Shown here: piece by piece, positions 9,975 through 18,085 of the stretch
How the letters are laid out: each line of letters begins with the position of its first letter
Position numbering within the stretch: the first letter of the stretch is position 1
Assembly (NCBI GenBank): GCA_021848325.1
Contig: JAJZUU010000021.1
Coordinates: forward strand, 1 to 42,338
Origin: Pseudomonadota bacterium
GTDB lineage: Bacteria; Pseudomonadota; Gammaproteobacteria; Burkholderiales; JAJZUU01
Direction: 5' to 3'
Length of the DNA: 42,338 nucleotides
Position numbers and translations under genes: made by a program
The notes under the pieces: generated by a model
What the model saw: only the letters and a program-made list of their open reading frames with translations
Told to the model about the DNA's origin: nothing
Databases searched by the model: none

Positions 9975-10685
9975 TCACTGGTCGTCGTCTTCCAGCTTCT
10001 CATGGGGTGGATTGCCGTCGTAGACCAAGTTACGCCGCCGTTGCAGATACGCATCGCGCACGAACACGTAAGGGTCCAGCGCGGCCTCTTCCACCATTTT
10101 TTCCACGCCCAGGGCGCGCGCCCGGGCATCCACGGTCTCGGTGGCGACCAGCGAATTGCGCGTGGGCACCTGTTTGGTGTTCCACACCGGGTCCACATAG
10201 CTGTCCGCATACAGCCCGATGCTATCCCGCAGGGTGCTGGGCCCGAGGAAGGGAAGCACCAGATAAGGGCCGTTGCCTACGCCCCAGTAGCCCAGGGTCT
10301 GCCCGAAATCCTCGTTGTGCTTTTCCAGTCCCCAGCCGGTGGCCACGTCGAATATCCCGAGCACCCCGAACGTGCTGTTGAAGAACACCCGCGAGAAGTC
10401 GGAGGCCGTCCGGTCGAGTTTGAACTGCAGGAAGTCGTTTACCGTCACCACCACGTCTCCCAGGTTGCCGAAGAAGTTGCCCACGCCGGTGCGCACCGGG
10501 GACGGCACCACTTCCTTGTATCCCTTGGCTACGGGCTTCAACACCGCCTTGTCCACGGCGTCGTTGAACTTGTAAATGCCCCGGTTGACCGGCTCCAGCG
10601 GGTCGTAGCTGACCCCGTTGCTGGCACAGCCGCCAATGCAGAGCAGGGTGGCCGTGAGGGCGATGGTTGGCCGAATGGACATCAT
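9975..10685 (-). CDS. mlaA: outer-membrane lipoprotein MlaA (VacJ)
   Basis: 236 residues. Signal peptide with lipobox (IALTATLLCIGGC; lipidated Cys about residue 21), then the conserved MlaA core: YDPLEPVNRGIYKFNDAVDK, VGNFFGNLGDVVVTVNDFLQ, RVFFNSTFGVLGIFDVA, EDFGQTLGYWGVGNGPYLVL, PFLGPSTLRDSIG. Length is usual for the family (~250). MlaA sits in the outer membrane with porins and feeds mislocalised phospholipids to the periplasmic MlaC and the MlaBDEF transporter. No other mla gene is nearby. The first codon may be ATG 10685 (AGGAAG eight bases upstream) or the adjacent ATG 10682. Confidence 0.95.
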   Translation of the reverse strand: MMSIRPTIALTATLLCIGGCASNGVSYDPLEPVNRGIYKFNDAVDKAVLKPVAKGYKEVVPSPVRTGVGNFFGNLGDVVVTVNDFLQFKLDRTASDFSRVFFNSTFGVLGIFDVATGWGLEKHNEDFGQTLGYWGVGNGPYLVLPFLGPSTLRDSIGLYADSYVDPVWNTKQVPTRNSLVATETVDARARALGVEKMVEEAALDPYVFVRDAYLQRRRNLVYDGNPPHEKLEDDDQ

Positions 10686-10718
10686 GGAGCGGGCTTCCTG
10701 TTGTTTTTGATGGAAATG

Positions 10719-10727
10719 ATTATATCA
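10719..10727 (-). promoter_or_regulatory. extended -10 promoter for mlaA
   Basis: Minus strand reads TGATATAAT: TGn plus a perfect TATAAT. It lies 34 bp before the mlaA start. No clear -35. Confidence 0.6.
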
Positions 10728-10939
10728 GGCAAACCGGGCGGCTGAAACGGCTGAGCCTTCCACCGGATATCGGCCGTCTGTGAAGCGGCTTGAATATTTC
10801 CAACGGCGAGAACGGGGTCATGCTGCCAGCCAAAATAGGCTGGGGCACACGCTTGCACGGGCCGGGCGTTGACCGCAAAATGGAGGGTACGGGGTAACAA
10901 TTCCCCGTTGAGCACCAGGAAGCCGGCCGGATACAGCGT

Positions 10940-11998
10940 ATGGGATTGATCAAGGGACGTTTCACCTGCCTGGGACGGCTGGCCCGCCGTTGGCCTGTCT
11001 GGCTGCTTGCCTGGACCTTGTCGCTGGGGACCTCTTCAGCGCCGGCTGCGGCTTCGGCCGAATCCTTGCCCGACAGCGGGGCGATGGAGCAGTTTATCGA
11101 CCGGATGGCCGGGCAGCACGACTTCGACCGTGGCGAGTTGCGGGCGATGTTCCGGCAGGCGCAGTTCCAGCCGGGGATTCTCAAGGCGATGGACCGGCCC
11201 GCCGAAGCCAAGCCATGGGACGTATACCGGCCGCTATTCGTCAATCCGGGCCGCATCGACGGCGGCGTCGAGTTCTGGCACGATAATTCGGTGGTCCTGG
11301 TGCGCGCCCGTGAGCAATACGGCGTGCCCGAGGCGATCGTGACCGCCATTATCGGGGTGGAAACCCGCTACGGCAGGAACACGGGCTCCTACCGGGTGAT
11401 CGACGCGCTCACCACCCTGGCGTTCGGCTACCCGCCGCGGGCGGATTTTTTTCGCGACGAACTGGAAAACTACCTCCTGCTGAGCCGCGAGGAGGGAATG
11501 GACCCCTTGGCCATCAAAGGCTCGTATGCCGGGGCCATCGGGATCGGGCAATTCATGCCCAGCAGCTACCGTCGCTATGGGGTGGATTTCGACGGCAAGG
11601 GGCGGCGTGACCTGTATCACGACGTGGATGATGCCATCGGCAGCGTGGCCAATTATCTGATGGCCTACGGTTGGCAGCCCGGCCAGCCCGTGGCGGTTCC
11701 GGCCCGGATTCGGGGAGAGGGCTATGAGTCCCTGCTGCAAAGCGGGTTCGGGACCTGGCGCACGGTCGCGCAGATGAGGGAACTGGGCGTGACGCCGCAG
11801 GAGGAGGTGGCGGACGACCAGCAGGTGGTGCTGCTGAGGCTGGAAAGGTCGGGAGGGGCGGAATATTGGCTGGGCTTCAAGAATTTTTATGTGCTTACCC
11901 GATACAATCGCAGCGTGTACTATGCCATGGCGGTCTATCAGTTGAGCCGCGAGATAAAGGCCCAGCGCGCCGCTGCGCAGTCAAAGGTTGAGCCGTGA
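10940..11998 (+). CDS. mltB: lytic murein transglycosylase B
   Basis: 352 residues. An N-terminal Arg-rich segment and hydrophobic stretch (about 17-40, WPVWLLAWTLSL then AAASA) look like a Sec signal; no lipobox Cys is seen, so it may be a soluble or uncleaved form rather than the E. coli lipoprotein. The SLT_2 domain is clear: PWDVYRPLFVNPGRI, IIGVETRYGRNTG with catalytic Glu141, KGSYAGAIGIGQFMPSSYR, VDDAIGSVANYLMAYGW. The enzyme cleaves peptidoglycan between MurNAc and GlcNAc, forming 1,6-anhydroMurNAc. It diverges from mlaA across 254 bp and its stop overlaps the DUF3301 gene. Confidence 0.92.
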   Translation: MGLIKGRFTCLGRLARRWPVWLLAWTLSLGTSSAPAAASAESLPDSGAMEQFIDRMAGQHDFDRGELRAMFRQAQFQPGILKAMDRPAEAKPWDVYRPLFVNPGRIDGGVEFWHDNSVVLVRAREQYGVPEAIVTAIIGVETRYGRNTGSYRVIDALTTLAFGYPPRADFFRDELENYLLLSREEGMDPLAIKGSYAGAIGIGQFMPSSYRRYGVDFDGKGRRDLYHDVDDAIGSVANYLMAYGWQPGQPVAVPARIRGEGYESLLQSGFGTWRTVAQMRELGVTPQEEVADDQQVVLLRLERSGGAEYWLGFKNFYVLTRYNRSVYYAMAVYQLSREIKAQRAAAQSKVEP

Positions 11999-12363
11999 AT
12001 GAAGGCTTGGTAATGCTTGCCTTGCTCGCCATCGGCTGGCTGTGGCTGGACGCGATGCGGGCGCGGGAGGCGGCCACGGCGCTCGGCAAGCGGCTGTGCG
12101 CCGCCGAGGATTTGCAATTCCTGGACGATACGGTGGCGATCGCCGGTTTGGGGCTCGGCCGCAACGGCCATGGCCACCTGGCGATCCGCAGGACTTACCG
12201 CTTCGAGTTCAGCGATACCGGCGACAACCGGCGCAGCGGGAGCATCACCATGCTCGGCGCCTGGGTGGAGGCGACCTACCTGGAACCGCACCGCTTCGAG
12301 GAGGAGCCGTGTCCGGCAGGCGCTACAGTGGTAGAAATACGACCGTTGCGAGGGTCTGAATGA
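11995..12363 (+). CDS. DUF3301-type small membrane protein
   Basis: 122 residues, GTG start overlapping the mltB stop by four bases (GTGA), so translation is probably coupled. One N-terminal transmembrane helix (LVMLALLAIGWLWLDAM), then a conserved-looking soluble part with REAATALGKRLCAAEDLQFL, DDTVAIAGLGLGRN and RRTYRFEFSDTGDNRRSG. This layout and the RTYRFEFS phrase fit the DUF3301 family, whose function is unknown. The pairing with mltB suggests envelope association, but that is only inferred from position. Confidence 0.75.
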   Translation: MNEGLVMLALLAIGWLWLDAMRAREAATALGKRLCAAEDLQFLDDTVAIAGLGLGRNGHGHLAIRRTYRFEFSDTGDNRRSGSITMLGAWVEATYLEPHRFEEEPCPAGATVVEIRPLRGSE

Positions 12364-12523
12364 CGTGGGCGATGGAGCGGTTGGTTTTCTCCGCGACGAT
12401 TTTCGCCATGGTGTCCTGCTCTGCGATGATCTTGCCGAATTCCCGTTCGAAGCTGAGATTGTGCACGGTCCCGCTGCCCTCGACGCCCCCGTTGGCGCAC
12501 CCGCCACCGTTCCTGGTCGCCAC
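12323..12523 (-). CDS. uncertain small reading frame, antisense tail of DUF3301 gene
   Basis: 66 codons with a GTG start at 12523 and no good ribosome binding site. Third positions are about 80% G or C and the product (for example FEREFGKIIAEQDTMAKIV, EKTNRSIAHVIQ) looks more protein-like than the usual shadow frames. It overlaps the 3' end of the preceding plus-strand gene by 41 bases. I do not recognise it. It may be a small protein, the end of a decayed gene, or chance. The surrounding stretch 12364-12674 otherwise holds only the promoter of the DUF302 gene. Confidence 0.25.
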   Translation of the reverse strand: MATRNGGGCANGGVEGSGTVHNLSFEREFGKIIAEQDTMAKIVAEKTNRSIAHVIQTLATVVFLPL

Positions 12524-12581
12524 CCTGCCAACGTGGGAGCCGGGAAAAGGAGGGTGCCGGGTATGACGAAAAGATCAACTT

Positions 12582-12610
12582 TTGGCAATATCGAGAAACT
12601 CCATTATGAT
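12582..12610 (+). promoter_or_regulatory. sigma-70 promoter for the DUF302 gene
   Basis: TTGGCA (12582-12587), 17-bp spacer, TATGAT (12605-12610): five of six matches in each hexamer. Transcription would start near 12617, about 58 bp before the start codon. Confidence 0.65.
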
Positions 12611-12674
12611 TGGGGGGCCGTCCCGACCTGCTTGATGGCTGAATATCCCTGACTTGACCACAAGGAGGTACAAG

Positions 12675-13124
12675 ATGCGAGGCATGTTGGCAGCAATGAT
12701 CGTCATGATGCTGTCTGTGCCCGTCTGGGCGGGGGACAACGGCATTATTACCAAACCCAGCAAGTATTCCGTCGCGGATACCATCGGCCGGTTGGAAAAA
12801 GTGGTCAGGGCGAAGGGGTTTACCATCTTTGCCATGATCGACCACGCCGCCGCGGCGAAGCGGGACGGGCTCACCATGCCGCCGGCGCAACTCCTGATAT
12901 TCGGCAACCCCAAGGGCGGCACCCCGCTCATGCTGGCAGCGCCTACCAGCGCCATCGACCTCCCGCTGAAGGCCCTGGCCTGGCAGGACGCCGCCGGCAA
13001 GGTGTGGCTGAGCTACAATACCGCGGAATACCTCAAGGAACGACACGATATCGGGGGCAAGGATGAGGCCATCAAACACCTTGACGGGGCGCTGGACGCA
13101 ATGACCGCCAAGGCCCTTGAGTAG
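12675..13124 (+). CDS. exported DUF302 protein
   Basis: 149 residues. ATG 12675 is chosen because an ideal AAGGAGGT lies five bases upstream; an upstream TTG would add seven residues. Signal peptide MRGMLAAMIVMMLSVPVWAG is followed by a DUF302 domain: YSVADTIGRLEKVVRAKGFT, IFAMIDHAAAA, LTMPPAQLLIFGNPKGGTPL, LPLKALAWQDAAGKVWLSYN. DUF302 proteins are small, often periplasmic, and of unknown biochemical function. It has its own promoter and is followed closely by the next small gene (16 bp gap). Confidence 0.88.
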   Translation: MRGMLAAMIVMMLSVPVWAGDNGIITKPSKYSVADTIGRLEKVVRAKGFTIFAMIDHAAAAKRDGLTMPPAQLLIFGNPKGGTPLMLAAPTSAIDLPLKALAWQDAAGKVWLSYNTAEYLKERHDIGGKDEAIKHLDGALDAMTAKALE

Positions 13125-13140
13125 GGCCGGGGAGAAGGCG

Positions 13141-13503
13141 ATGGCAGCCACGGTCGATATTCATGGCAAGCCGGTGCAAGTGGCCTGGACAGCGGCCGCG
13201 GAAAAAGAGCTGATGAAGCGCCGGTCGCCGCTGCTGGCGGAGATGGAGCTCTACTTCAGTTGCCTCATCAGGAAGAGGGTCCGCTTCCGTGATGGGATTG
13301 AGGGCGCCAAAGCGGCGGCTGTCAACGAGCACCTGCTGGTCGCCTTCCGTCCGGTAATGACCCAGACCTGCGCGGTGGGCGATACAGCCGGCACCCCGGC
13401 GCTCACCGAATTTCCCGTCGTCAACCCGAAGGCCTTCGTGCCCGACTGGCTCCGCCTTGATTTCCGGGGAGGCCAATGGGTGGGGGAATTCGGCTTCGAA
13501 TGA
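13141..13503 (+). CDS. conserved-looking small protein of unknown function
   Basis: 120 residues from ATG 13141 with GGAG six bases upstream; a TTG at 13117 inside the previous gene is a weaker alternative. The product begins MAATVDIHGKPVQVAWTAAA and contains AEMELYFSCLIRKRVRF, VNEHLLVAFRPVMTQTC and WLRLDFRGGQWVGEFGF. No signal peptide or membrane segment. Two separated Cys are not in a recognisable metal motif. I do not recognise the family. Its close position suggests co-transcription with the DUF302 gene. Confidence 0.65.
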   Translation: MAATVDIHGKPVQVAWTAAAEKELMKRRSPLLAEMELYFSCLIRKRVRFRDGIEGAKAAAVNEHLLVAFRPVMTQTCAVGDTAGTPALTEFPVVNPKAFVPDWLRLDFRGGQWVGEFGFE

Positions 13504-13578
13504 CGGCCGCGGGGACGCACTGAGCGGTACCCTCCGTATGACGCGACGGCCGAACCCTGGCACAATACGATTCGTTGG

Positions 13579-13785
13579 CTAGGAGCCTGTCGGACTTGAA
13601 GAATCGAAGCGAAGCGGGTCAGGCAGGCAAGCCGCGTAGCGGCTGCTCGCAAAATTCGGCTGGTCGAGGACAGATTTTGTCGATTTTGCAGGTCAATAGT
13701 CGTTCTATTGACCAAAAAAGCGGCGAAATATGGACCGGTCAGGCGGATTTGCAGCCGATTTCCTTTAAGTCCGACAGGCTCCTAG
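13579..13785. repeat. MITE-like element with perfect 18-bp terminal inverted repeats
   Basis: Left end TAGGAGCCTGTCGGACTT (13580-13597) is matched exactly by its reverse complement at 13767-13784. The outermost CTAG occurs at both ends (13579-13582 and 13782-13785) and could be a 4-bp target duplication, in which case the element is 13583-13781. The interior has no gene but contains a perfect hairpin GGTCAATAG-n5-CTATTGACC (13691-13713) followed by an A run. A CTAG duplication would fit the IS5 subgroup (YTAR targets); this assignment is inferred. Confidence 0.8.
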
Positions 13786-13839
13786 ACTTCCCTTCAGCAA
13801 CTCGTGTGGGCTGTTGCGGACGGGAAGGCAAGGCGTGCC

Positions 13840-14177
13840 ATGGCAAGACGCACAGGCAGGAAGCGCTCCAGGAAAAGCGGCATGCCGCCCGGCTCCCTGA
13901 TCCATATCGGCGAGCGCAAGAGCGACATGGGGTCAGTATTTCCCTGGTGCACTACGACGAACAGGCTGTTTCCGAACGGCTGAATGCGGTGACGAAGATG
14001 CTCCCCGTCATCACCACGGTGTTCATGCCTCTCACCCTGATCACCGGCATCTACGGCATGAATTTTCACTACAGGCCCGAGCTCGGCTGGCGCTGGGGCT
14101 ATCCCGCGGTGTTGTTGGCCGTGTTTGCGATCAGCGCCGTCATGCTGATTTTTTTTAAGAAAAGGAAGTGGCTCTGA
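13840..14177 (+). pseudogene. corA: corA magnesium transporter remnant: internal deletion plus frameshift
   Basis: From ATG 13840 one frame reads a CorA-type N-terminus (MARRTGRKRSRKSGMPPGSL, IHIGERK). After the G-run at 13929-13932 the match continues in the next frame (VSISLVHYDEQAVSE) and jumps directly to the CorA C-terminus: RLNAVTKMLPVITTVFMPLT, then TGIYGMNF with the signature GMN, and a second transmembrane helix ending FFKKRKWL. About 200 residues of the cytoplasmic funnel domain are missing between them. CorA is normally about 320 residues; this one cannot be functional. The MITE-like element ends 54 bp upstream. Confidence 0.8.
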
Positions 14178-14180
14178 TCC

Positions 14181-15176
14181 ATGGCGTCCAATACCGAGAT
14201 TATCCTGGCGGGCGACATCGGGGGCACCAAGACCCTGCTGCAATTGGCCGAATTCAGCGGCGGGCGTTGCGACGTCATCGACGAGCGGCGTTTTGACAGC
14301 GCTGCCTATGCCGGTCTCGGCCCCATGATCAAGGATTTTCTGGCCGCCCGCGGGGGGGTGGCGCCGCGTAGCGCCTGTTTCGGAGTGGCCGGGCGGGTCT
14401 CGGGCCGTACCGCCGACATCACCAATCTTGCCTGGCGGATAGATGCGGATGCCGTCGCCCGGGAATTCCGCATTCCCAAGGTGGCTCTGATCAACGACTT
14501 CGTGGCCGCCGCCAGCGGCATCGAGGCACTGACTGCGGCGGACCTGGCGGTCCTGCAGGCCGGCGAACCGGAGGAGCGCGGCCCGCGGGCGGTGATCGGG
14601 GCAGGGACAGGCCTGGGCGAGGGATATATGGTGTGGCAGGGCGATCACTACCGGGCCTTTCCCTCGGAGGGGGGGCATGCCGATTTCGCCCCCACGGACG
14701 AGCGCCAGATCGGGTTGTTGCGCTTCCTCCGGCGGAAGTTCGCCCGGGCGTCCTACGAGCGCGTCCTAGCCGGCCAGGGCTTGGTGGACATCTACGCATT
14801 CCTGCGGGACGCGGGGGCGGCGCCAGAATCCGCGGCGGTACTGCGGGCCATGCTGTCGGACGACCCTGCTGCCGTCATCTCCCACGCAGCGCTGGATGAG
14901 AGCGACATGCTGGCGGAGCAGGCCCTGGACATGTTCGTCGACATTTACGGGGCCCAGGCGGGCAACCTGGCGCTGACCGTGCTCGCCACGGGGGGTGTTT
15001 ATGTGGCGGGGGGCATCGCTCCCAAGATCGTCGATAAATTGCGGCAAGGGGGCTTCATGCGTGCCTTTGTCGACAAGGGGCGCTTTTCCGGCCTGCTGGC
15101 CAGGGTACCCGTTCAGGTGGTACTCAACGCGAGGGTGGGCCTGCTCGGGGCGGCCCTGGTTGCCGGACGTCTGTAG
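14181..15176 (+). CDS. glk: glucokinase
   Basis: 331 residues. Has the ASKHA phosphate-1 loop LAGDIGGTKTLL (9-20), the LINDFVAAASGI segment with the catalytic Asp of glucokinases, GAGTGLGEGYM, and the glucose-binding EGGHADFAPTDE. Length fits the proteobacterial Glk family (~320). Phosphorylates glucose to glucose-6-phosphate with ATP in the cytosol. Start at ATG 14181, three bases after the corA remnant stop; the Shine-Dalgarno is poor (AAGGAAG is 14 bases away), so expression may once have been coupled to corA. It converges with moaA with a 13-bp gap. Confidence 0.93.
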   Translation: MASNTEIILAGDIGGTKTLLQLAEFSGGRCDVIDERRFDSAAYAGLGPMIKDFLAARGGVAPRSACFGVAGRVSGRTADITNLAWRIDADAVAREFRIPKVALINDFVAAASGIEALTAADLAVLQAGEPEERGPRAVIGAGTGLGEGYMVWQGDHYRAFPSEGGHADFAPTDERQIGLLRFLRRKFARASYERVLAGQGLVDIYAFLRDAGAAPESAAVLRAMLSDDPAAVISHAALDESDMLAEQALDMFVDIYGAQAGNLALTVLATGGVYVAGGIAPKIVDKLRQGGFMRAFVDKGRFSGLLARVPVQVVLNARVGLLGAALVAGRL

Positions 15177-15189
15177 GCCGCAACCGCTC

Positions 15190-16179
15190 TCAGCCGCCGG
15201 TCTGGGACATGAAACGCAGGATCTTCCCGGGCGCCTCACGGAATTCGTGGCGCTGGGGCTTCAGTTCGACCGCCGCACGGATTGCCGCTTCCAGCTCGGC
15301 ATCGCTGGCGCCGCCGCGTAGCAGGGGGCGGAACCGGAAGCTTTCCTCCTGCCCCAGGCACATGTACAGCGTCCCGTCCACCCCCAGCCGCACACGGTTG
15401 CAGGTATCGCAGAAGTGTTGCGAGATGGGGGTGATGAATCCCACGGTGAATGCGCCGTCGCGCGTTTGCAGATAGCGGGCGGGACCGCCTCCGGGCAGGG
15501 CCGCCGGGACCAGCCCGAACCTTTCCTGCAGGCGCTGTCGCGCGGTTTGCAGGTCCAGATAGCCGGCATTCCTGCCGGTTTCCCCCATGGGCATGGTCTC
15601 GATCAGACGCAGGACGAAGCCGTGGTCGATGCAGAAGGCCGCCATTTGATCGATCTCGTCATCGTTGACGGCCTGCATCACCACCATGTTGACCTTGATG
15701 GGAGCAAACCCCGCCGCCTTGCCGGCCATCAGCCCGGCCATGATCTTGTCCAGCACCGCCCGCCCGTTGATGCGCTCGACCCGCTCCGGCCGCAGGGAGT
15801 CCAGGCTCACGTTGATGCGCGAGACCCCGGCCTGTTTCAACTGCGTGGCGTGGCGCGCAAGCTGGGTCGCGTTGGTGCTCAGGGAGAGGTCCTCGATGCC
15901 GGGCAGGGTACTCAGCCGTCCGGCCAGTTCCGGCAGATTGCGGCGCAGCAGGGGTTCGCCGCCGGTCATCCGTACCCGCCTGACGCCGAGCCTGCCGAAA
16001 GCGGCCACCAGGCGTTCCGTCTCGCCGAAGGTGAGCCAGTGCTCCGGCTCCTCGAAACCATGGAACCCTTCCGGGATGCAATAAGTGCAACGCAGGTCGC
16101 ACCGGTCCGTGACCGAGAGGCGCAGGTATTCGATGCGCCTGCCGAACCCGTCCGTCAGATGCCGTTCGACGTCACCCAT
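15190..16179 (-). CDS. moaA: GTP 3',8-cyclase MoaA
   Basis: 329 residues. Radical-SAM cluster CxxxCxxC at Cys27, Cys31 and Cys34 (DRCDLRCTYC), RMTGGEPLLR, and the second [4Fe-4S] site with Cys257, Cys260 and Cys274 (FCDTCNRVRLGVDGTLYMCL). The C-terminus ends in Gly-Gly, as required in MoaA for activity. It converts GTP to 3',8-cyclo-GTP, the first step of molybdopterin synthesis; the partner MoaC is not in the window. Ribosome binding site AAAGGTGG before ATG 16179. It diverges from mobB across a 164-bp region with a ModE-box-like sequence. Confidence 0.96.
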   Translation of the reverse strand: MGDVERHLTDGFGRRIEYLRLSVTDRCDLRCTYCIPEGFHGFEEPEHWLTFGETERLVAAFGRLGVRRVRMTGGEPLLRRNLPELAGRLSTLPGIEDLSLSTNATQLARHATQLKQAGVSRINVSLDSLRPERVERINGRAVLDKIMAGLMAGKAAGFAPIKVNMVVMQAVNDDEIDQMAAFCIDHGFVLRLIETMPMGETGRNAGYLDLQTARQRLQERFGLVPAALPGGGPARYLQTRDGAFTVGFITPISQHFCDTCNRVRLGVDGTLYMCLGQEESFRFRPLLRGGASDAELEAAIRAAVELKPQRHEFREAPGKILRFMSQTGG

Positions 16180-16213
16180 GGTTACCCACCTTTGCCGGCG
16201 TTTATGGTAGAGT

Positions 16214-16243
16214 ATCGTTGTATACGCTGGAATATAACACTAA
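16214..16243. promoter_or_regulatory. candidate ModE (molybdate regulator) operator
   Basis: Reads ATCGTTGTATA-n7-ATATAACACTAA, close in form to the E. coli ModE box upstream of modABC (ATCGTTATATT...ATAACGTTA, from memory). It lies in the divergent region between moaA and mobB and overlaps a TATAAC (16233-16238) that could be a -10 for the rightward operon. A ModE-type DNA-binding protein is encoded at the end of that operon. Confidence 0.5.
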
Positions 16244-16343
16244 CCGGGCGGATGTCAATCATTGCCGGTTGCGGGGAAACGGCGGCGCTCTCCCGGCGCC
16301 GGAAACAAGACGCAGCGGCATGGTTGCGGGAGGCAGGGAAAGG

Positions 16344-16841
16344 ATGAGGCTATTCGGCTTTGCCGGCTATTCCGGCAGCGGCAAGACGACGCTCATCGAG
16401 CAGTTGATCCCCATCTTCGTCGCGGGAGGCCTGAAGGTCTCCCTGATCAAGCACGCGCATCACGATTTCGACGTGGACCAGCCGGGCAAGGATTCCTACC
16501 GTCACCGCAAGGCGGGGGCGAGCGAAGTGCTGGTGACATCGAGCCGGCGCTGGGTATTGATGCACGAATTGGGGGGAGAGCCGGAGCCGGTCCTGGCCCG
16601 GCAGTTGGCGCATTTTTCCCCCTGTGATCTGGTTCTGGTGGAAGGGTTCAAGAAAGAAGGCATCCCCAAGCTGGAGGTGCACCGGCCCGCGGTCGGCAAG
16701 CCACTCCTGTTTCCCGGGGACCCGCATATCGTCGCCGTGGCGTCCGACGCGCCGCTCTCCGCGCCGCTGCCGCAGTTGGACCTCAACCGGGCGGATCTGG
16801 TCGCCGATTTCATTTTGAAATATTTGGGTATCGTCAAATGA
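16344..16841 (+). CDS. mobB: molybdopterin-guanine dinucleotide biosynthesis protein MobB
   Basis: 165 residues. ATG 16344 is chosen because the family starts at the segment MRLFGFAGYSGSGKTTL and AGGGAAAGG precedes it. P-loop GYSGSGKTT, then SLIKHAHHDFDVD with the conserved KHAHH, DSYRHRKAGA, and DLVLVEGFKKEGIPKLEV. A GTP-binding adaptor that helps MobA attach GMP to molybdopterin; no mobA is in the window. First gene of the mobB-moeA-moaD-moaE operon; its stop overlaps moeA by ATGA. Confidence 0.95.
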   Translation: MRLFGFAGYSGSGKTTLIEQLIPIFVAGGLKVSLIKHAHHDFDVDQPGKDSYRHRKAGASEVLVTSSRRWVLMHELGGEPEPVLARQLAHFSPCDLVLVEGFKKEGIPKLEVHRPAVGKPLLFPGDPHIVAVASDAPLSAPLPQLDLNRADLVADFILKYLGIVK

Positions 16842-18076
16842 GCAATATCGCCCGTCCGAACAACGCGCCGCTGCTGAGCATGGACGAGGCGTTGTCCGCC
16901 CTGCTCGCGCGGGCGCGGCCCGTCAGCGCCGTGGAGAAGGTGGAAACCCTAAACGCCTTGGGGCGCATCGTGGCCGAACCGGTGGCCTCGCCGCTTGCGG
17001 TGCCACCCTTCGACAACAGCGGGATGGACGGCTATGCGGTGGCCTGCGCCGATCTCGACGCCGGCGGGGCGACCCGCCTGCGGGTGGCGCAGCGCATCGC
17101 CGCCGGCGGAATGGGCGAGCCTTTGGCGCCGGGGAGCGCCGCCCGCATTTTCACCGGGGCCCCGGTCCCGCCCGGTTCCGATGCCGTGGTGATGCAAGAG
17201 TATTGCTCGGTGGAGGGCGACAGGGTGGTGATCAACCATCCGGTGCCTCCGGGCGCCAATATCCGCCGGATGGGAGAGGACATCGCCGCCGGCGCCGAAA
17301 TCCTCGCCCCCGGTACCAGGATCCGGCCCCAGGAAATGGGCCTCGCGGCTTCCGTGGGGATCGGCCGTCTGCCGGTCTATCGCAGGCTGCGGGTGGCCGT
17401 GTTCTTTACCGGCGACGAACTGGTGATGCCCGGGGAAGCGTTGCATCCGGGGCAGATCTACAACTCCAACCGCTTCGTCCTCGGCGGCCTGCTGCAGGCC
17501 CTCGGCTGCCAGGTCACCGACTACGGCATCGTGCCGGACAAACTGGCGGCGACCTCCGAGATCCTTGCACGGGCGGCCCGGGATGCCGATCTGGTGGTGA
17601 CCAGCGGCGGCGTGTCGGTCGGGGAGGAAGACCACGTCAAGGCCGCGGTGGAGCAGGTCGGCCGCCTCGACCTGTGGCGCATCGCGATCAAGCCGGGCAA
17701 GCCCCTGGCCTTCGGTACCGTGGGCGACGCGTTCTTCGTCGGTTTGCCGGGTAACCCGGTTTCCGCTCTGGTCACCTTCTGCCTGCTGGTACGGCCCTTT
17801 CTGCTGCGCTGCCAGGGGGCGCGCGAGGTTCTCCCGAAAAGCTATCCGGTGCGTGCGGAGTTCGACTGCGGGAAGCCGGACAAGCGGCGCGAATTCTTGC
17901 GTGCCCGGCTCGGCAGGGACGCGGGCGGGGTCATCGGCGCCACGCTTTATCCCCACCAGGGATCGGGCGTGCTGACTTCCACGACCTGGGCCGACGGCCT
18001 GGTGGAGATCCCCGCCGGGGCGACCGTCCGGGCTGGAGAGGTGGTGAGGTTTATTCCTTTTTCCGAACTGATCTAG
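16838..18076 (+). CDS. moeA: molybdopterin molybdenumtransferase MoeA
   Basis: 412 residues, the usual MoeA length. Contains PPFDNSGMDGYAV, the hinge region RIFTGAPVPPGSDAVVMQE, PGANIRRMGEDI, and the molybdopterin-binding MoaB/Mog-like domain with FFTGDELV, GQIYNSN, TSGGVSVGEEDHV, and KPGKPLAFG...GLPGNPVSAL, then the C-terminal beta domain. Inserts molybdate into adenylylated molybdopterin. Overlaps mobB by four bases, and moaD follows after nine bases. Confidence 0.96.
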   Translation: MSNIARPNNAPLLSMDEALSALLARARPVSAVEKVETLNALGRIVAEPVASPLAVPPFDNSGMDGYAVACADLDAGGATRLRVAQRIAAGGMGEPLAPGSAARIFTGAPVPPGSDAVVMQEYCSVEGDRVVINHPVPPGANIRRMGEDIAAGAEILAPGTRIRPQEMGLAASVGIGRLPVYRRLRVAVFFTGDELVMPGEALHPGQIYNSNRFVLGGLLQALGCQVTDYGIVPDKLAATSEILARAARDADLVVTSGGVSVGEEDHVKAAVEQVGRLDLWRIAIKPGKPLAFGTVGDAFFVGLPGNPVSALVTFCLLVRPFLLRCQGAREVLPKSYPVRAEFDCGKPDKRREFLRARLGRDAGGVIGATLYPHQGSGVLTSTTWADGLVEIPAGATVRAGEVVRFIPFSELI

Positions 18077-18085
18077 GATGCGGTA

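Noticed and set aside
13575-14177. A single 200-residue frame spanning the MITE and the corA C-terminus
   Set aside because: Its first ~110 codons translate the MITE and the wrong frame of the corA start; only the C-terminal part is corA-derived.
16180-16343. Moco riboswitch upstream of moaA
   Set aside because: The gap is short and no aptamer-like stems were seen; the ModE-like sequence explains the region better.
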